Made by a program: the position numbers and the translations under genes. Positions 6,859-7,049 of a stretch of DNA of 7,049 nucleotides are shown piece after piece. The DNA comes from an uncultured Eubacteriales bacterium (GTDB lineage: Bacteria; Bacillota_A; Clostridia; Oscillospirales; Oscillospiraceae). Position 1 is the first letter of the stretch. Every line of letters begins with the position of its first letter. The stretch is from assembly GCA_949742895.1 (NCBI GenBank), contig CATJRT010000281.1:1-7049 (forward strand). The letters run 5' to 3'. The notes under the pieces are model-generated. The model was not told the DNA's origin, searched no databases, and saw only the letters and a program-made list of their open reading frames with translations.

Positions 6859-6865
6859 GGGGAGG
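6859..6865 (+). promoter_or_regulatory. Ribosome-binding site of the GH2 gene
   Basis: GGGGAGG is a strong match. It sits 4 nt before GTG 6870 and 10 nt before TTG 6876, so its spacing does not clearly choose between the two candidate starts. Confidence 0.75.
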
Positions 6866-6875
6866 ACGAGTGGAA

Positions 6876-7049
6876 TTGCGAAAGATTTTGAATCTGAACC
6901 ACAGCTGGACCTTCACGGGCCCGGACGGAACGGCGTCGGCGGTGGACGTGCCCCACACCTGGAACAACGTGGACGGCCAGGACGGGGGGAACGACTACTG
7001 GCGGGGGACGTGCGTGTATAAAAAGGCGTTCCCCAGGCCGGATTTTGGC
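6876..7049 (+). CDS. GH2 family glycosidase (beta-galactosidase/glucuronidase type), N-terminal part only
   Basis: The first 58 residues of a gene that runs off the right edge. The frame reads R-K-I-L-N-L-N-H-S-W-T-F, then V-D-V-P-H-T-W-N-N-V-D-G-Q-D-G-G-N-D-Y-W-R-G, then Y-K-K-A-F. The P-H-T-W-N motif followed by D-G-Q-D-G-G-N-D-Y is the hallmark of the N-terminal jelly-roll sugar-binding domain of family 2, which includes beta-galactosidases, beta-glucuronidases and beta-mannosidases. The catalytic residues lie outside the window. No ATG is available in frame below the TGA at 6840-6842; the choices are GTG 6870 or TTG 6876. I use TTG because M-R-K-I-L-N-L-N resembles typical family openings, but GTG would add only two residues. 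There is no signal peptide, so the enzyme is probably cytoplasmic. It lies 66 nt after gene 4 with no terminator between, consistent with one operon. Confidence 0.85.
   Translation, partial: MRKILNLNHSWTFTGPDGTASAVDVPHTWNNVDGQDGGNDYWRGTCVYKKAFPRPDFG

Noticed and set aside
6857..7020. ATG 6857 frame over the start of the GH2 gene
   Set aside because: It reads out of frame with the clear GH2 motif, ends at a stop near 7018 and shows no protein family signal.
1..7049. CRISPR arrays, tRNA or rRNA genes, insertion sequences
   Set aside because: No regularly spaced short repeats, cloverleaf-like sequence, transposase frame or terminal inverted repeats were seen; the only repeats found are the paralogous GH3 ends.

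Overview
The window looks like part of a glycan-degradation locus from a high-GC (roughly 60% by eye), low-repeat Gram-positive anaerobe. The strong GGAGG ribosome-binding sites, the tight co-directional gene packing and the style of the proteins suggest a gut or rumen Clostridia member (Oscillospiraceae/Lachnospiraceae type). That placement is inference; there is no rRNA or other marker gene here.

All genes read on the + strand. Left to right: (1) the 3' end of a glycoside hydrolase family 3 (GH3) gene, 2-355; (2) a complete GH3 gene, 435-3383, 982 residues; (3) a second complete GH3 gene, 3461-6391, 976 residues; (4) a gene for a small four-helix membrane protein of unknown function, 6393-6809, one base after the GH3 stop; (5) the 5' end of a glycoside hydrolase family 2 (GH2) gene, from about 6876 (TTG) or 6870 (GTG), running off the right edge. 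GH3 genes 1 and 2 are each followed by a nearly identical GC-rich hairpin and a short T-rich stretch. From the start of gene 3 onward there is no terminator, so genes 3, 4 and 5 look like one tightly coupled transcription unit.

The two full GH3 proteins carry their domains in reversed order. The alpha/beta-sandwich domain with the acid/base glutamate comes first, then a fibronectin-III-like domain, then the TIM barrel with the nucleophile aspartate. Each has an N-terminal hydrophobic helix and a C-terminal transmembrane helix with a basic tail, so the enzyme core should sit outside the cell, fixed to the membrane by one or both ends. All three GH3 genes share a WWQ-led C-terminal anchor, and the gene 1 and gene 2 anchors plus 3' flanks are about 93% identical in DNA (122 of 131 positions by hand). 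This fits tandem duplication followed by divergence of the catalytic parts. Gene 3 is the most diverged and has Asn in place of the usual sugar-binding Asp of the D-G-P-x-G motif.

As a working picture (inference), the locus displays a set of surface-tethered exo-glycosidases with different specificities, accompanied by a small membrane protein. The GH2 enzyme begins without any visible signal peptide and is probably cytoplasmic, where it would process imported oligosaccharides. The substrate cannot be read from the sequence.
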